A program made the position numbers and the translations under genes. The notes beneath the pieces are model-generated. The model was not told the origin of the DNA. It did no database searches and was given only the letters and a program-made list of their open reading frames with translations. A stretch of 64,000 bases of DNA. It comes from Ostreococcus lucimarinus CCE9901 (taxonomy: Eukaryota > Chlorophyta > Mamiellophyceae > Mamiellales > Bathycoccaceae). This document shows, one piece after another, positions 27,028 through 37,362 of the stretch. Where the stretch lies: NCBI RefSeq assembly GCF_000092065.1, contig NC_009356.1, forward strand, positions 310,001-374,000, written 5' to 3'. The first letter of the stretch is position 1; each line of letters begins with the position of its first letter.

Positions 27028-28557
27028 TTAAACTTCGAGCATCATTCTACGCGGGTCTTCAACAGACTCCTTAATCGACTTCAAAAATGTCACGGCTTCG
27101 CGACCGTCGACGAGGCGATGATCGTACGTCAACGCCACGTTCATCATCGGGCGCGCGACGATGGCGCGGTCGGCACCGACGCACACCGGACGCCAGACGA
27201 TTGAATGCATGCCCAAAATGGCGCTTTGCGGCGGGTTGATGATGGGAGTGCCCGTCAACGATCCAAACACGCCGCCGTTTGAAATCGTAAAAGTACCGCC
27301 CGCCATTTCGTCGATGGACAGCGTTCCATCGCGAGCCTTCTTACCGTACGACGCGATGGAGCTTTCCACGTCGGCGAAATTCATGCCTTCGCAGCTTCTC
27401 AACACCGGTACCACCAAACCCTTGGGCGCGCTCACCGCGACGGATATGTCAACGTAGTTTCTATACACGATTTCGTCGCCGTCGATGATGGCGTTCACCG
27501 AGGGCTCTTCCTGAAGCGCCTTCGCCGCCGCCTTGACAAAGGTACTCATGAAACCTAGCTTGACGCCGTGTTTTTCTAAGAATGCATCCTTGTACTCCGC
27601 GCGCATTTGCATCACGTTCGTCATGTCGATTTCGTTGAACGTGGTGAGCATCGCGTACGTGTTTTGCGAGCTCTTCAACCGCTCCGCGACGCGCAAGCGC
27701 AAGCGCGACATGGGCACGCGCGTCTCGGCGCGAGCGCCCGACGTGACTTTCGGCGCCGCCGGCGCGGGCGATGGCGCAGCGGTCGCTTTCGGCGCTTCCT
27801 TGGCCGGCGTCGCCGCGGCCATCGCCGCGGCCGCTGGCGCGGCCGAAGCTTGTTTCTCCGGCCCCGCCCCCGGAGCGAGCGTCGCCACCTTTTGACCGAC
27901 GGAGACGGTGTCGCCCTCCTTCGCGAGCACGTCCGTCACCGTCCCGCTCGTCGACGCGCGAACGTCTATGGTGACTTTATCCGTTTCAATTTGCGCGATC
28001 ACTTCGTCCATCGCCACCTTTTGACCCGGTTTCACGAGCAAAGCCGCGACGCTCCCCTCCGTGATGGAGTCGCCCATCGAAGGCACCTCAACGCTCACCG
28101 GCGCGCCGCTCGCCGCCTCCGCCTTGGGCGCCGCCGCGCCGCCCTTCCCCCCCTTTTTCCCGCCGACGCCCGGCGCGAACGCCATCACCGCTTGCCCCAC
28201 GTTCACCGTATCCCCCACCTTCGCGTCCACGCGCGTCACCGTCCCCCCGCTCGGCGCCCGCACGTCGATCGTCACCTTGTCCGTCTCGATTTGCGCCACC
28301 GTCTCATCCGTCGCCACCTCGTCCCCGACCGCCTTCGTCACGCTCGCCACCGCGCCCTCCGAGATCGAATCCCCCATCGACGGCACCGCGATCGTCTCCT
28401 CTCGCGTCGCCGTCCCGCCCTTGTGCCTTCGAATCATCGTCATCGCGTCGAATCCTCCGTCGCCGATCATCGCGCGCGCGCGCGCCCTCGTCGTCGCGTT
28501 CGCCGTCTCCGTCTCGTTCGCGCCGTCGCGCGTCGTTCCCGTCGTCGCGCGTCCCAT
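27028..28557 (-). CDS. Dihydrolipoamide succinyltransferase (E2 of 2-oxoglutarate dehydrogenase) with two lipoyl domains
   Basis: 509 aa. After a mitochondrial-type leader (about 1-50) come two lipoyl domains, at about 53-130 and 154-230. Each contains [13 protein letters not shown], with the lipoylated lysines at 94 and 194, exactly 100 residues apart. A Pro/Ala linker leads straight to the acyltransferase core (about 282-509): [39 protein letters not shown], the [11 protein letters not shown] motif, and the catalytic [12 protein letters not shown]. No peripheral subunit-binding domain is visible, as in eukaryotic E2o. The ETDKVT lipoyl motif and core motifs favour succinyl over acetyl specificity. 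It acts in the mitochondrial TCA cycle. Two lipoyl domains are unusual, since E2o normally has one. Confidence 0.9.
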   Translation of the reverse strand: MGRATTGTTRDGANETETANATTRARARAMIGDGGFDAMTMIRRHKGGTATREETIAVPSMGDSISEGAVASVTKAVGDEVATDETVAQIETDKVTIDVRAPSGGTVTRVDAKVGDTVNVGQAVMAFAPGVGGKKGGKGGAAAPKAEAASGAPVSVEVPSMGDSITEGSVAALLVKPGQKVAMDEVIAQIETDKVTIDVRASTSGTVTDVLAKEGDTVSVGQKVATLAPGAGPEKQASAAPAAAAMAAATPAKEAPKATAAPSPAPAAPKVTSGARAETRVPMSRLRLRVAERLKSSQNTYAMLTTFNEIDMTNVMQMRAEYKDAFLEKHGVKLGFMSTFVKAAAKALQEEPSVNAIIDGDEIVYRNYVDISVAVSAPKGLVVPVLRSCEGMNFADVESSIASYGKKARDGTLSIDEMAGGTFTISNGGVFGSLTGTPIINPPQSAILGMHSIVWRPVCVGADRAIVARPMMNVALTYDHRLVDGREAVTFLKSIKESVEDPRRMMLEV

Positions 28558-29053
28558 CGTTCGCGTCGCGTAGTGCGAGCGCTGGATACACTGGCGTCAT
28601 TCGCGCGTCGTCGATTCGTCAGTCCTCGTCGCGTCGTCGTCCGCTCGTTCGCCGAATCGCGTCGCGCGCGATCGCATCGCATTTAATCCAATCCGAATTC
28701 GAATCGAATCGCGCGCTCGAATCGCGTCGCGCGCGACGTCGCGCGTCGTCGCGCGTCGATCGTTCGCGCCCTCGCGTCGCGTCGCGCGCGCACCGTTCGA
28801 CGCGCGATCGCGTCGCGCGCGATCGCGCCGAGTCGTCGTCGCATCGCGTCGCGCTTTGGCAACGGTCGAGTCGCGGACCGACGGACGGCCGGGGACGGTC
28901 CGTGTGTCGCCTTCGCGGCGCCGCGTTCGGCGACGGCGCGTCGGCAAAACGCGCGGGACTCGACGACGACACAGGGCGTCGACTCGAGTCGCACCGCAAA
29001 GGCGCGCAGTGGTGCGACTCGTAACGCGACGGCGCCGCGAAGGCGCGAGAGAG
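28558..29053. other. GC-rich repetitive spacer between E2 and the hAT-like gene
   Basis: 496 bp dominated by short interspersed units such as cgtcgcgcgcgatcg, seen near 28665, 28725 and 28805. It must contain both divergent promoters. Reading frames cross it on both strands, but their Arg/Ala composition is what cgcg-rich DNA yields by chance. Confidence 0.4.
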
Positions 29054-31447
29054 ATGCGCGACGCCCGCGCGGAGGCACCGCGTCGTGGGAAAGATTTGAA
29101 ATTCGAATCGGCGTCGCGTCGAACGAGGGCGAGGGCGTCGCGCGAAGCGTTCTCGCCCGGGTCGAGCGCGTGCGCGTCCGAGCGTGGAAGTTTCGCGACG
29201 ACGACGACGGTCGAGAGCGCGTCGCGACGCGATGCGCGGGAATACACGCCGCCGCCGTTGACGGCGGAGGAGATCGCAGAGATGAACGAAGCCGTATCTG
29301 AGCTCGTCGTCGAGAGCTCCATCCCGTTCGCGTGGACGAGCTCGCCGGCGTTCTTCCGGTTCATGCACGCGCTTAGGCCTGAACTCTTCAGCGCCGCGGA
29401 GCGCGCGCGCATCGAAAGCGGCGCGGAGCTCGTCGACCAGCCCGAGAACCTTCGATGTCGCCGTTGGCACTCGACAGCCGGCGTCGACGGGTTGTACGAG
29501 AAACGTATGAAACGCGCCCTCCGTGCGCTTGAAGACTGGGAGGAGTTGGCGTTATCGGCGGATGGTTGGCAATCTGAAGATGGCGTGAAAGTACTAAACT
29601 TGTCCATAACGGTGAGAGAAACTGGTCGCGAGTACTACTGGAAGAGCGTCGAAATAGAAACGGAGTCAGAAAGCGCAGTGTTCATGCAACAGACCGCCGC
29701 GCAAGTGATGAAAGACCTCCCACTGAAGAAGTTCAAATGCATCATTGGGGACAACACCTCGCATGTCGTCAGCTTCTTGGAAGCTATCGCGGCTACTCCA
29801 GAGACATCTCACATTACTCCGATTGGTTGCTATGCACATCGTTTCAACTTGCTGGCTGGAGACGTCCACGAGACGTTCAAATTCTTATTTCTGGATCTAG
29901 AGCGGGCCATCAACAAGCTCCGTGTTCAGTCTCGAATGCGCGCGCTTTTCGACGCGGCGCGTAAAGAGAAGAATAGTAAGAAACAACTTGAGACGTACTG
30001 CCCAACGCGATGGGCGTCCGCGCATGCATGTCTACACAGCTACGTACTGAATATCGACGTGTTCAGATTTTTGGACGAAGACGACGGTGTGATCGCAAAA
30101 AATTTCCGTAAAATGTGTGAAAAAGACTCGGAATCAATCTTTAAAGTATTCTTTGACCGGGATTCGCAGATGGCAGTCCGTAGGTTAGAGCCCTTGTTCC
30201 GAGGTTTGGCGGCGGCAAACAAGTTTATGGAAGCTACTGGCGCTCATCTTGCGGAAGTCTTCCCGCTGTGCTGGGCACTAGAAAAAGACTTGAGACAGTG
30301 GCTCGCGAACGTGAAAACGAGTGCTCAACAGTCATGGATTGAACGTGCGACGCGCCAGTCATGGATTGAACGTGCGACGCGCCAGCCGACACGCGATGGA
30401 CTCACGACGCCTGAGCAATTATCAGACGTACTTCACCGAGTTTACAAAGTGCGATTCGAAGGACTGGAGGCACAGCCAGGTAACCCAAGCACGAAGCGCA
30501 CGCCGTTGCGAGACGAACCCCTCGTACATCTTGCATCATATTTGAGTTACATGATGCATGCGAGAATGCGTATCAAACATCAGTTCGTCGTGCCGGAAGT
30601 ATATGAAGCGAAAAAAGGTATCGGAAAGATTCATTTCCACTTGGAGGAAAAGAAAGCAGACGTGGAAGCAGCCAAAACGGCATTAGAAAAACTGAACGCG
30701 GTCACCTGTCCGAAAGCGGCACGACCCTACCGCGACGACTATCGCGTTCGCTTCATCGAGAATGACGCGTACATCCAAGCTTGCGCCGACAAAACGTTTG
30801 TGGACGTTACACTGGAGCAGCTTGAGTACATCAGGGCACACAACTGGTGGCGCAACTTCTTGGAGCCAGAATGCGTGCAAACCTGGCCTGCATGGAAAGA
30901 TCTAATTCCTTTCGCACGTCGTATAAACGCGATTGTTCCACATAGTGCGTCTGTTGAACGCATGAACTCGTCTCAGAAACTTGTGCACAACAAGAGGCTC
31001 AGCTTGAGCCACGCGAATGTCCAGAAGTTGTCTTTCATTTACTTCAATGCTAGGCATGAGCGCCGGTTATTCGCGAGTCCCTTTCATCGTTTGGTATCAG
31101 AGACATACGACGCAGCAGAAAGTCAAGTAGCCGCGAGTCCTGTGGTAGTTGTGGACAGCGACAGTGATGATGGAGTTGGTGAAGATGAAATCCTCTCGTC
31201 AGATGACGACGACTTAGACGAGTACTTAAAAGAGGTAGACGAGCTCGTCATGTCGCCACACGCAAACGTTTCGAATGGAACGGAAATGACAAGTTTAGGC
31301 AACCTCGATGAAACCGTGCCGGTACAGGATGATGTCTCGCATCCCACTCGGAACAAGGCAAAGGAAACTTTTGCACAGAAGACAGCTCGCAAGGCATTAG
31401 AGCGTCAAGAGAAGAAGAGACGTAGTAAGAGTAGAAGATTGCAATAG
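29054..31447 (+). CDS. hAT-superfamily transposase-derived protein, possibly domesticated
   Basis: 797 aa from ATG 29054; ATG 29282 is an alternative start. The N-terminus is GC-rich, then the gene becomes much lower in GC than its neighbours. A DUF659-type segment (LALSADGWQSEDGVKVLNLS..., KKFKCIIGDNTSHVVSFLEA, TPIGCYAHRFNLL) precedes a long helical insert. The hAT dimerisation motif is near residues 620-680 (NWWRNFLEPECVQTWPAWKDLIPFARRINAIVPHSASVERMNS). No BED zinc finger is visible. The C-terminal tail is unusual: VVVDSDSDDGVGEDE looks like a SUMO-interacting motif with acidic run, and the end is strongly basic (KKRRSKSRRLQ). There are no stops or frameshifts and no clear terminal inverted repeats, which favours host co-option over an active element. 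Confidence 0.75.
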   Translation: MRDARAEAPRRGKDLKFESASRRTRARASREAFSPGSSACASERGSFATTTTVESASRRDAREYTPPPLTAEEIAEMNEAVSELVVESSIPFAWTSSPAFFRFMHALRPELFSAAERARIESGAELVDQPENLRCRRWHSTAGVDGLYEKRMKRALRALEDWEELALSADGWQSEDGVKVLNLSITVRETGREYYWKSVEIETESESAVFMQQTAAQVMKDLPLKKFKCIIGDNTSHVVSFLEAIAATPETSHITPIGCYAHRFNLLAGDVHETFKFLFLDLERAINKLRVQSRMRALFDAARKEKNSKKQLETYCPTRWASAHACLHSYVLNIDVFRFLDEDDGVIAKNFRKMCEKDSESIFKVFFDRDSQMAVRRLEPLFRGLAAANKFMEATGAHLAEVFPLCWALEKDLRQWLANVKTSAQQSWIERATRQSWIERATRQPTRDGLTTPEQLSDVLHRVYKVRFEGLEAQPGNPSTKRTPLRDEPLVHLASYLSYMMHARMRIKHQFVVPEVYEAKKGIGKIHFHLEEKKADVEAAKTALEKLNAVTCPKAARPYRDDYRVRFIENDAYIQACADKTFVDVTLEQLEYIRAHNWWRNFLEPECVQTWPAWKDLIPFARRINAIVPHSASVERMNSSQKLVHNKRLSLSHANVQKLSFIYFNARHERRLFASPFHRLVSETYDAAESQVAASPVVVVDSDSDDGVGEDEILSSDDDDLDEYLKEVDELVMSPHANVSNGTEMTSLGNLDETVPVQDDVSHPTRNKAKETFAQKTARKALERQEKKRRSKSRRLQ
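30329..30382. repeat. Exact 27-bp tandem duplication within the hAT-like gene
   Basis: Copies at 30329-30355 and 30356-30382 are identical and in frame, duplicating nine residues (QSWIERATR) without breaking the reading frame. Confidence 0.95.
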
Positions 31448-31510
31448 ATAGACTAGCGCGCGACGTGAGTCGGTTTTCGCGCGGTTCTCGTCGATTCGCC
31501 ACCGTCGTGC

Positions 31511-31560
31511 CAGCTCGTACCAGCTCGTATCAGTTCGTATCATCTCGTATCAGCTGCGAT
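31511..31560. repeat. Tandem 10-bp repeats after the hAT-like gene
   Basis: Five consecutive 10-mers of the form cagctcgtat with small changes lie 64 bp past the hAT-like stop. A (gac)n run follows at 31561-31580. Confidence 0.85.
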
Positions 31561-31639
31561 GACGACGACGACGACGACGAATGCGTACGGGTCGCGCGCG
31601 CGCGAAAGCTGCTCGATCGATCGCTCGATTATTACGATA

Positions 31640-32701
31640 TCACTCGTCGGGATGCGGGACGATGAAAGCGGCGGCGTCGGTGCGAACGTCGGCGTCGCGC
31701 GAACCGCGGCGACGGGACTCGGCGGCGGCGCGCGAGGGCGACGGCGAGGGCGAAGACGCGGGCGAAGCGACGAGCTCGCCGACGATGACGTCTCGCGGAG
31801 AATCGCCGAGGGCGTCGGGGTGAGGGTCGGTGGAGGCGGTGGTGACGGCGCGGGAGGGTCGCTTGCGACGGGCGTCGCGGCGCGCGCGTCTGAGAGCCGT
31901 CGCGAGGGACTCGCCGAGCGGCGCGCGCGAGTTTTCGGCGTCGGCGACGACGACGGGTAATCTCGGTAAACCTCGCGCCTCGATCGCGCTCACGATGACG
32001 GCGACTTCGCCGAGATCTAAACCGCTGAAAATTACCGCGCGCTGACTGCCGTACTCACCGCCGCGAGCGAGAGCCGCGTCGCGCGGCGATTCCCAGTCCG
32101 GTTCTCGCGTTCGAGCCACCTCTTCTAAAGTCATCCACGCGTGCTCGCTCCGCGCGGGGATCACGGGTACGTCGTAACCACCGAGTTCGTCCACCAGCAC
32201 GCGCACTCGAGGCCACTCTTCGGCGCGGAAACCGACGAGGATGACCGCCGGCGGTCCGCTCGGCGTCGACGCGGCCGCGTCGGCGACCGTCTTCGCCGTC
32301 GCGCGCGCGGTGATGCCCAATATCTCAGCCTCTCTCTCCTCGCTTAAATCACCGTGCGACGTTTCAGGTTCGTACTCCCACTCGTCGTCTTTTTTTGCGA
32401 CCGACGCCGCGTTCGTCGTCGCCGCGTCCCGCTCGGGCGCCGCGGCGTCTTCGACCCCTTGCGCGTCTCGCGCCTCACCCGCGCGCCGTTCGTCCTCCAT
32501 CGCCGCGTCCATCATCTTTTGCAACCACGGGTCATCGCCGCCGTCACCGTCGCGCGTCTCGCTCGCACCGCGCCGCGTCCTTTCGCGTCGTCGTCGTCCA
32601 CTCGCGACGCTGACGCGGCGGCGGCGAAAAGCAACCGCCGAAGACGCCGACGTCGACGTCGTCGCGCGACAGCGCGCCGCCGCGCCCGTCGCGGGCGCCA
32701 T
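31640..32701 (-). CDS. DUF3783-like plastid protein
   Basis: 353 aa with an N-terminal Ala/Arg/Ser leader of plastid type. The recognisable block (about 150-265) reads PPAVILVGFRAEEWPRVRVL, then VDELGGYDVPVIP, and RAVIFSGLDLGEVAVIVSAIEARGL. It resembles DUF3783, a small alpha/beta domain also found in plastid proteins of plants and algae whose role is unknown. The C-terminal 80 residues are low-complexity Arg/Ser/Pro. The gene converges with the hAT-like gene over 192 bp. The family assignment is from memory of the motif and is moderate. Confidence 0.6.
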   Translation of the reverse strand: MAPATGAAARCRATTSTSASSAVAFRRRRVSVASGRRRRERTRRGASETRDGDGGDDPWLQKMMDAAMEDERRAGEARDAQGVEDAAAPERDAATTNAASVAKKDDEWEYEPETSHGDLSEEREAEILGITARATAKTVADAAASTPSGPPAVILVGFRAEEWPRVRVLVDELGGYDVPVIPARSEHAWMTLEEVARTREPDWESPRDAALARGGEYGSQRAVIFSGLDLGEVAVIVSAIEARGLPRLPVVVADAENSRAPLGESLATALRRARRDARRKRPSRAVTTASTDPHPDALGDSPRDVIVGELVASPASSPSPSPSRAAAESRRRGSRDADVRTDAAAFIVPHPDE

Positions 32702-32958
32702 CGGTTTTGTTTCGTTTCGTTCGCTTTCGTTTCGTTTGACTCGGTGATGCGACGCGCGAGGAGTGAAGTGAAGCGAAGGGCGGTTGAATTCTGGTTTGTT
32801 TTGGTTCGTCGCGCCGCGCCGCGACGCTTGGGCGCCGTTGGTAATGTATTCGTTCGTAAAATACGCACCGTAGGCGTCGTCTAGGTGTGGATTCGTCGGT
32901 GATGTCGAGCGCGTGCCGCCGTCATCGCGCTAAAGCGTTTATTCAATCGCCGGTTCGC

Positions 32959-34038
32959 TCACGCGCGCCCGCCGTCGCGCATCGTGCCCACGCACACGCG
33001 AAGGGCAAACTCTAACATGCGGATCGGGATGAGAAAGACGCTGATCGGAAACGGAAGCTTGAAGCCGTACATGATTTGCGACCAAAATCCCGTCATCGCG
33101 AGGACGAAGATGGCGAAATTGAAAACCGTTCCTTTTTCATCGATGACGTTTGGTCCGAGGTACTTGTGGCGGACGAGATACGTCAACAGCCCACGAGCAA
33201 AGAGTTGTGCGCCACGCGTTGCAGAGTGATACGCGGTGATGGCCTGCTGAACTAACCACGCCGCGATGACACCTATGACTTTACAGGCATATCTCACGCC
33301 AGGTCCAACCCATTTCTGATACTCCTTGGGCGTGCTCATCATCAACACGGGGGTGAGATTTTCATCGACGATGTTGTGCACGATGTCACCAACAGCGACA
33401 CCAAGAGAGACACACGCCGCGAAATGCACGCGTAATGTAGCCACGACGGCCACGAACCCCATGTAGATCGCACCCAGAGCATCTCCAACCTGTTCAGGAT
33501 CCATACTCTTGGCGACGACGCCAATCTTTCGAACCACCAACGCCTTCTTCGTAATCTCTTGCGTATCCGGAATGCCGTTGTGGTCTTCATCTAGCTCATC
33601 GTCCTTCAAGCTCGCGCGCTGCGCAGCTTCGATATTGCGCCATATTATCACCAAAGCGTCTCGAGTGTTCGCGTAGCCGGTGATTCTGTACGCCTCCACC
33701 GCCGCCGTGATCGTGGCAAAGTATCCGCCAAAGAAGCACAGGATGAATCCAACGATCGCCGGTCCAAACTCTTGCGGGTGGTACGGTTGCAGCGCGAGCC
33801 AGGTTTTCCGACAAAACTCAAACGTGGCCACGGCGTAGGGTTCAGATTGCGCCGCCAAACGGCTCGCGGCGACGAGGGCGGGGCCGGCTTTATCTAATAC
33901 CGTTGGGAGCGTCGTCAAGCCCGCGGTGACGACGGACGGCGACGGCGCCGACTGGGCGACGACGTGTTTCACCGGCGGCGCCGAAGGCGGTGATTTCGTC
34001 GCCTTGTTGGATTTCAATTTACGCGAAAACACGGACAT
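32959..34038 (-). CDS. Conserved multipass membrane protein with DxDxNGIPD calcium-loop-like motif
   Basis: 359 aa; exact family not recognised. Hydrophobic segments lie at about residues 92-115 (GPAIVGFILCFFGGYFATI), 195-240 (GAIYMGFVAVVATLRVHF and ACVSLGVAVGDIVHNIV), 265-285 and 315-350. Between the first and second lies DELDEDHNGIPDTQEI (about 152-167), a DxDxNGxxD loop as in EF-hands or thrombospondin-type calcium sites. The N-terminus is basic and Pro/Ser-rich, without an obvious cleavable signal. It may be an ER or plastid envelope protein sensitive to Ca2+; this is speculative. It is followed, 168 bp upstream on the same strand, by the GNAT gene. Confidence 0.6.
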   Translation of the reverse strand: MSVFSRKLKSNKATKSPPSAPPVKHVVAQSAPSPSVVTAGLTTLPTVLDKAGPALVAASRLAAQSEPYAVATFEFCRKTWLALQPYHPQEFGPAIVGFILCFFGGYFATITAAVEAYRITGYANTRDALVIIWRNIEAAQRASLKDDELDEDHNGIPDTQEITKKALVVRKIGVVAKSMDPEQVGDALGAIYMGFVAVVATLRVHFAACVSLGVAVGDIVHNIVDENLTPVLMMSTPKEYQKWVGPGVRYACKVIGVIAAWLVQQAITAYHSATRGAQLFARGLLTYLVRHKYLGPNVIDEKGTVFNFAIFVLAMTGFWSQIMYGFKLPFPISVFLIPIRMLEFALRVCVGTMRDGGRA

Positions 34039-34206
34039 CGGTCGCGCGCTCGAGGGCGCAGGCGAGAAGTGCGGAGTGCCTTTCGAGGCGCGCGACGGAT
34101 GTTGCGACTAGAATTACAATACTACAACATGCGCACATGCTTTCGCTACGCGACACGTGCACGGCGGGCTAAAGGACAGTGACTCGAGTCAGGCGCTTCT
34201 TTCGCT

Positions 34207-35142
34207 TCATAGTTTCTCTCCGATCAACTTTTTAAGCAAAACGCGTCTTGCTCCGAGTACCCCGCCGAGTCCGTACCACCACGGATCTTCGCCACAGGCG
34301 ACGTATCCCCGGCGCTCATACATCTCGCGTGCGCGCTGATTATCGACATCAACATGAAGCCAAAGATGGGTGTATCCCCAAAGCCGCGACGCACGTTCGC
34401 ACTTCACCAACATCGAGCTCGCGACGCCTCGTCCGCGCGCGTCGGCTTTGACGGCGACGTTACTGACGTACGGAACACGTGGTTTTGTCGTCGGAAATGG
34501 CTCCGGAAATAAAGCTTCTGGTGAACACACGCGAAGGCTTGCGCTTCCTACCCAACGAGACTCATCATCGGCGACGGCTTCGTCCAGGCGCGAGATCAGC
34601 GTCAAGCACTGCGCCTTTTGTCTCGCGCGAAGCGCTCGCGCGTCGTTTTTCGCGTATTCATCGCCGAGTTTCTTCATTTCACGAATTTCACGACTCGCCT
34701 TCTTCCGTTCTTCAATCTGGTGCGTCGTCATGTGCTTCAACTCCTTCGCGATCGAGCGCGCGTACGCGTCGTCCAACATTTTCTTCACCGCCTCCGCCGC
34801 GTCGTCCAGCGCGTCGCCGCGACGCTCGGACTTTTCCTCGACTCGCGTTTCGTACGCGAACGCGTCCCCGCAGACTTTCGCCGCCGCCGCCGCGTGCGCC
34901 GCCGTCGTCGCCACGCGCACGTGCACGCGCGCGCCGCGCGCCGCGCTACCGCCCGCGTCGTCGGCGGCGCGCGTGGACGTCGGCGAAGCGTCGTCGACGT
35001 CCGGCGCGGACCGCGTCAGCACGCGCGCGCGCGTCACCGAGGACGACGCGCGGGGAGTCGAGCGGCGCGACGGCAACGACGACGACGCGCGCGCGGTGGG
35101 ACAGGACGCACGCGCGCGCAGAGCGATTACAGCGGGCGTCAT
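34207..35142 (-). CDS. GNAT-family N-acetyltransferase, plastid-type
   Basis: 311 aa from ATG 35142 (MTPAVIALRARASCPTARAS), a plastid-like leader; a Met at 35208 is the alternative. The N-terminal half is a helical arm with many Lys/Glu. The GNAT core is C-terminal: the strand YVSNVAVKADARGRGVASSML supplies the acetyl-CoA pyrophosphate loop (RGRGVA), followed by LWLHVDVDNQRAREMYERRGY. This is the pattern of plant plastid GNATs, which acetylate protein N-termini and lysines. The substrate is not readable. The gene sits at the left edge of the composition shift. Confidence 0.8.
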   Translation of the reverse strand: MTPAVIALRARASCPTARASSSLPSRRSTPRASSSVTRARVLTRSAPDVDDASPTSTRAADDAGGSAARGARVHVRVATTAAHAAAAAKVCGDAFAYETRVEEKSERRGDALDDAAEAVKKMLDDAYARSIAKELKHMTTHQIEERKKASREIREMKKLGDEYAKNDARALRARQKAQCLTLISRLDEAVADDESRWVGSASLRVCSPEALFPEPFPTTKPRVPYVSNVAVKADARGRGVASSMLVKCERASRLWGYTHLWLHVDVDNQRAREMYERRGYVACGEDPWWYGLGGVLGARRVLLKKLIGEKL

Positions 35143-35357
35143 AGCTTCTCGCAGGCCGCGGACGAGTGGCGCTGGAATGATCGCATCAACCCCGCTTGAG
35201 GCAAACAAACAAGGACTGAAGGAGACAAGACTTCGCTCAGCTCAGGAGGACGTTGTAAATAAGCTCTGTGCTTGCTCTTTTTCTAATGAACGGTGAATTC
35301 GACGATGATTTCAAAGACGGTTTAACTTGAATATTTCAAGGGTGTCGTACGTGATAC

Positions 35358-37324
35358 TTAAAATCGCTCACCGAATCGAACATATGTGGAGGCCGTGCCG
35401 CTGTTGTTATCAATGCACCACTCCGCTCGCACCGGCCCCAGTTTGATACCAACACCGTGAGTTGATCCTTTACCAGCTCTTCGATAAAACTCCGTTGGGT
35501 TACCTGATAACGCTGAACTTGACGATAAGTCGGAGCATTGCTCCCAAAATAAGAAGCCGTGTGTTTTCAATACAGGAACAGGGAGGCGTATCTCAACTGC
35601 AGTCTCGAGAAGAGAGCGTGCGGCGCCAAGTTCACCCACGGTGTATCCTCTACAAGAGTGCGGGCCACCCAAAGCAAAAGCATCGTAAGCTGCGCAATTC
35701 CCAAGAATGTGACCTGCTCGAGTGTGCAAGACAACAACAGGAGGAGGAAGAGAATTTTTCTTGTTTTCTGGCAGCAACTGAACAAATCGTGTTAATTCGA
35801 CTTTGGAACGGTTGAATATCGGTCGTTTTGGCCAAAACGGAATCGACTGATCGATCTGAAATATATCTCGGGCGCCGACTTGCGTACCGTTTACAAACGT
35901 CGTCGTGTCTCTGGTGACATTACCCTGAAGGAACATGACTCGATCTGTACCTGTGTCAGATAACGTAGTTCGAGGACCATCAAGCGACAGAGAACCATTT
36001 GGGAGTTGTTTTGCGCCAGACGCACATACCGCTCCCGAATCATCACGCGTTGTCACTTCTTCTAATACCATACCAAGTGAGCACTTCGACTGCTTTGTAA
36101 AGTTCTGGCAAACCGTCGCCTTGATACCTGCTCTATCGACCCAAATGCCGGGAACATCTTGAATCAGAGGCCCTCCGGTGAAGACCGGGGACAGTTTCCG
36201 CGAATTGAAAGCCGCAGCTTTGAAAGATGTCTTATCGCTATCAGCGTCGCCTTTGCAGTACGGGTGGTTGTACTCCAGTTTGAACCCCAGATCTTCCTGT
36301 GGTTCAAGGAAGTTGGCTGTTGAAATCGACCCAAAAAGTTGACGTCCCCAGCTATCCAGATTCCTGTGTTCAAAGAACACAGAACCACCTGGACGCGCCG
36401 AAACAAGATCTGGACGACCATTTTCACCTGGTGCGATACTCCATTCAAGTTCAGTCTCCGCTGTCTTCGTTGGTCTTTCGCGAAGTAGTATATCAACTTC
36501 AATTTTGGATGGATCGCGCTCATCAGGTCTCGGTACAACTTGGACGTTGTCAAACAACTGCAGTAGGAAAATATCACGCAATGCCGTCTTCGCGTCTTCG
36601 ACGTTATAGAGTTTTCCAACTTTAAAATTATGTTCCCTCTGAATCACACGCGGATGAGTCACTCCCTTGTTGCCAGGCATTGGCTGGAGATTCTCGTCTA
36701 CAAAGACCGCTTGGACTCGTGTGATTTCTCCCTCGACGACGTGTGCTATGACCTCACCATTTTCCATTCCATCGAAGTGTGATATCGTACCGAATGTGAG
36801 GCCCTTGCTGGTGTAGTAACCCTCTACGATATTTTTTGCTGTCGCCAACACGCGGACTGTACAGTTTTGACTTTTCCGAGCAGCTTTCAAAACCTCTTGT
36901 TCGACATCTTTTGGAAGTGCAGTCGACCCAGCAACTCTAAACGATTGTACCTGCGGCCAGATCTTTTCTCGAAAAACAAACTCAACTGCGTAACCATCCT
37001 GTTTGGGCGTGACATTGGCGTCAACGTTTGCGAAGAGACCTGTGTTAAGAAGCTGTTCAAGATCATCAGAGAGATCTTTCTTCGAAAGTTCCGCGCCCTT
37101 CCGCGCATTGAGACCCTGAAATAATTCGGACTGTATTGAAAGGAGTTAGTAATAAGTTAAATATTCATGCCGCCTTCCTTACCTTCGTCGGAATACCTGG
37201 ACCGGTCGGAAGATTCGTCGCGAGGACTGATTCACAAATGAAATTATCCCTGTTCTTGGGCTTGTTTGCGGCACGGGCAGTATTTGTGGAGGATTCGTCG
37301 TCGCTGTCGTCGTCGTCATCATCT

Positions 37325-37362
<38 letters not shown>

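Noticed and set aside
28597-29607. Long minus-strand frames opposite the hAT-like N-terminus
   Set aside because: Low-complexity Arg/Ser composition typical of antisense frames in GC-rich DNA; the plus-strand frame carries recognisable DUF659 and hAT motifs.
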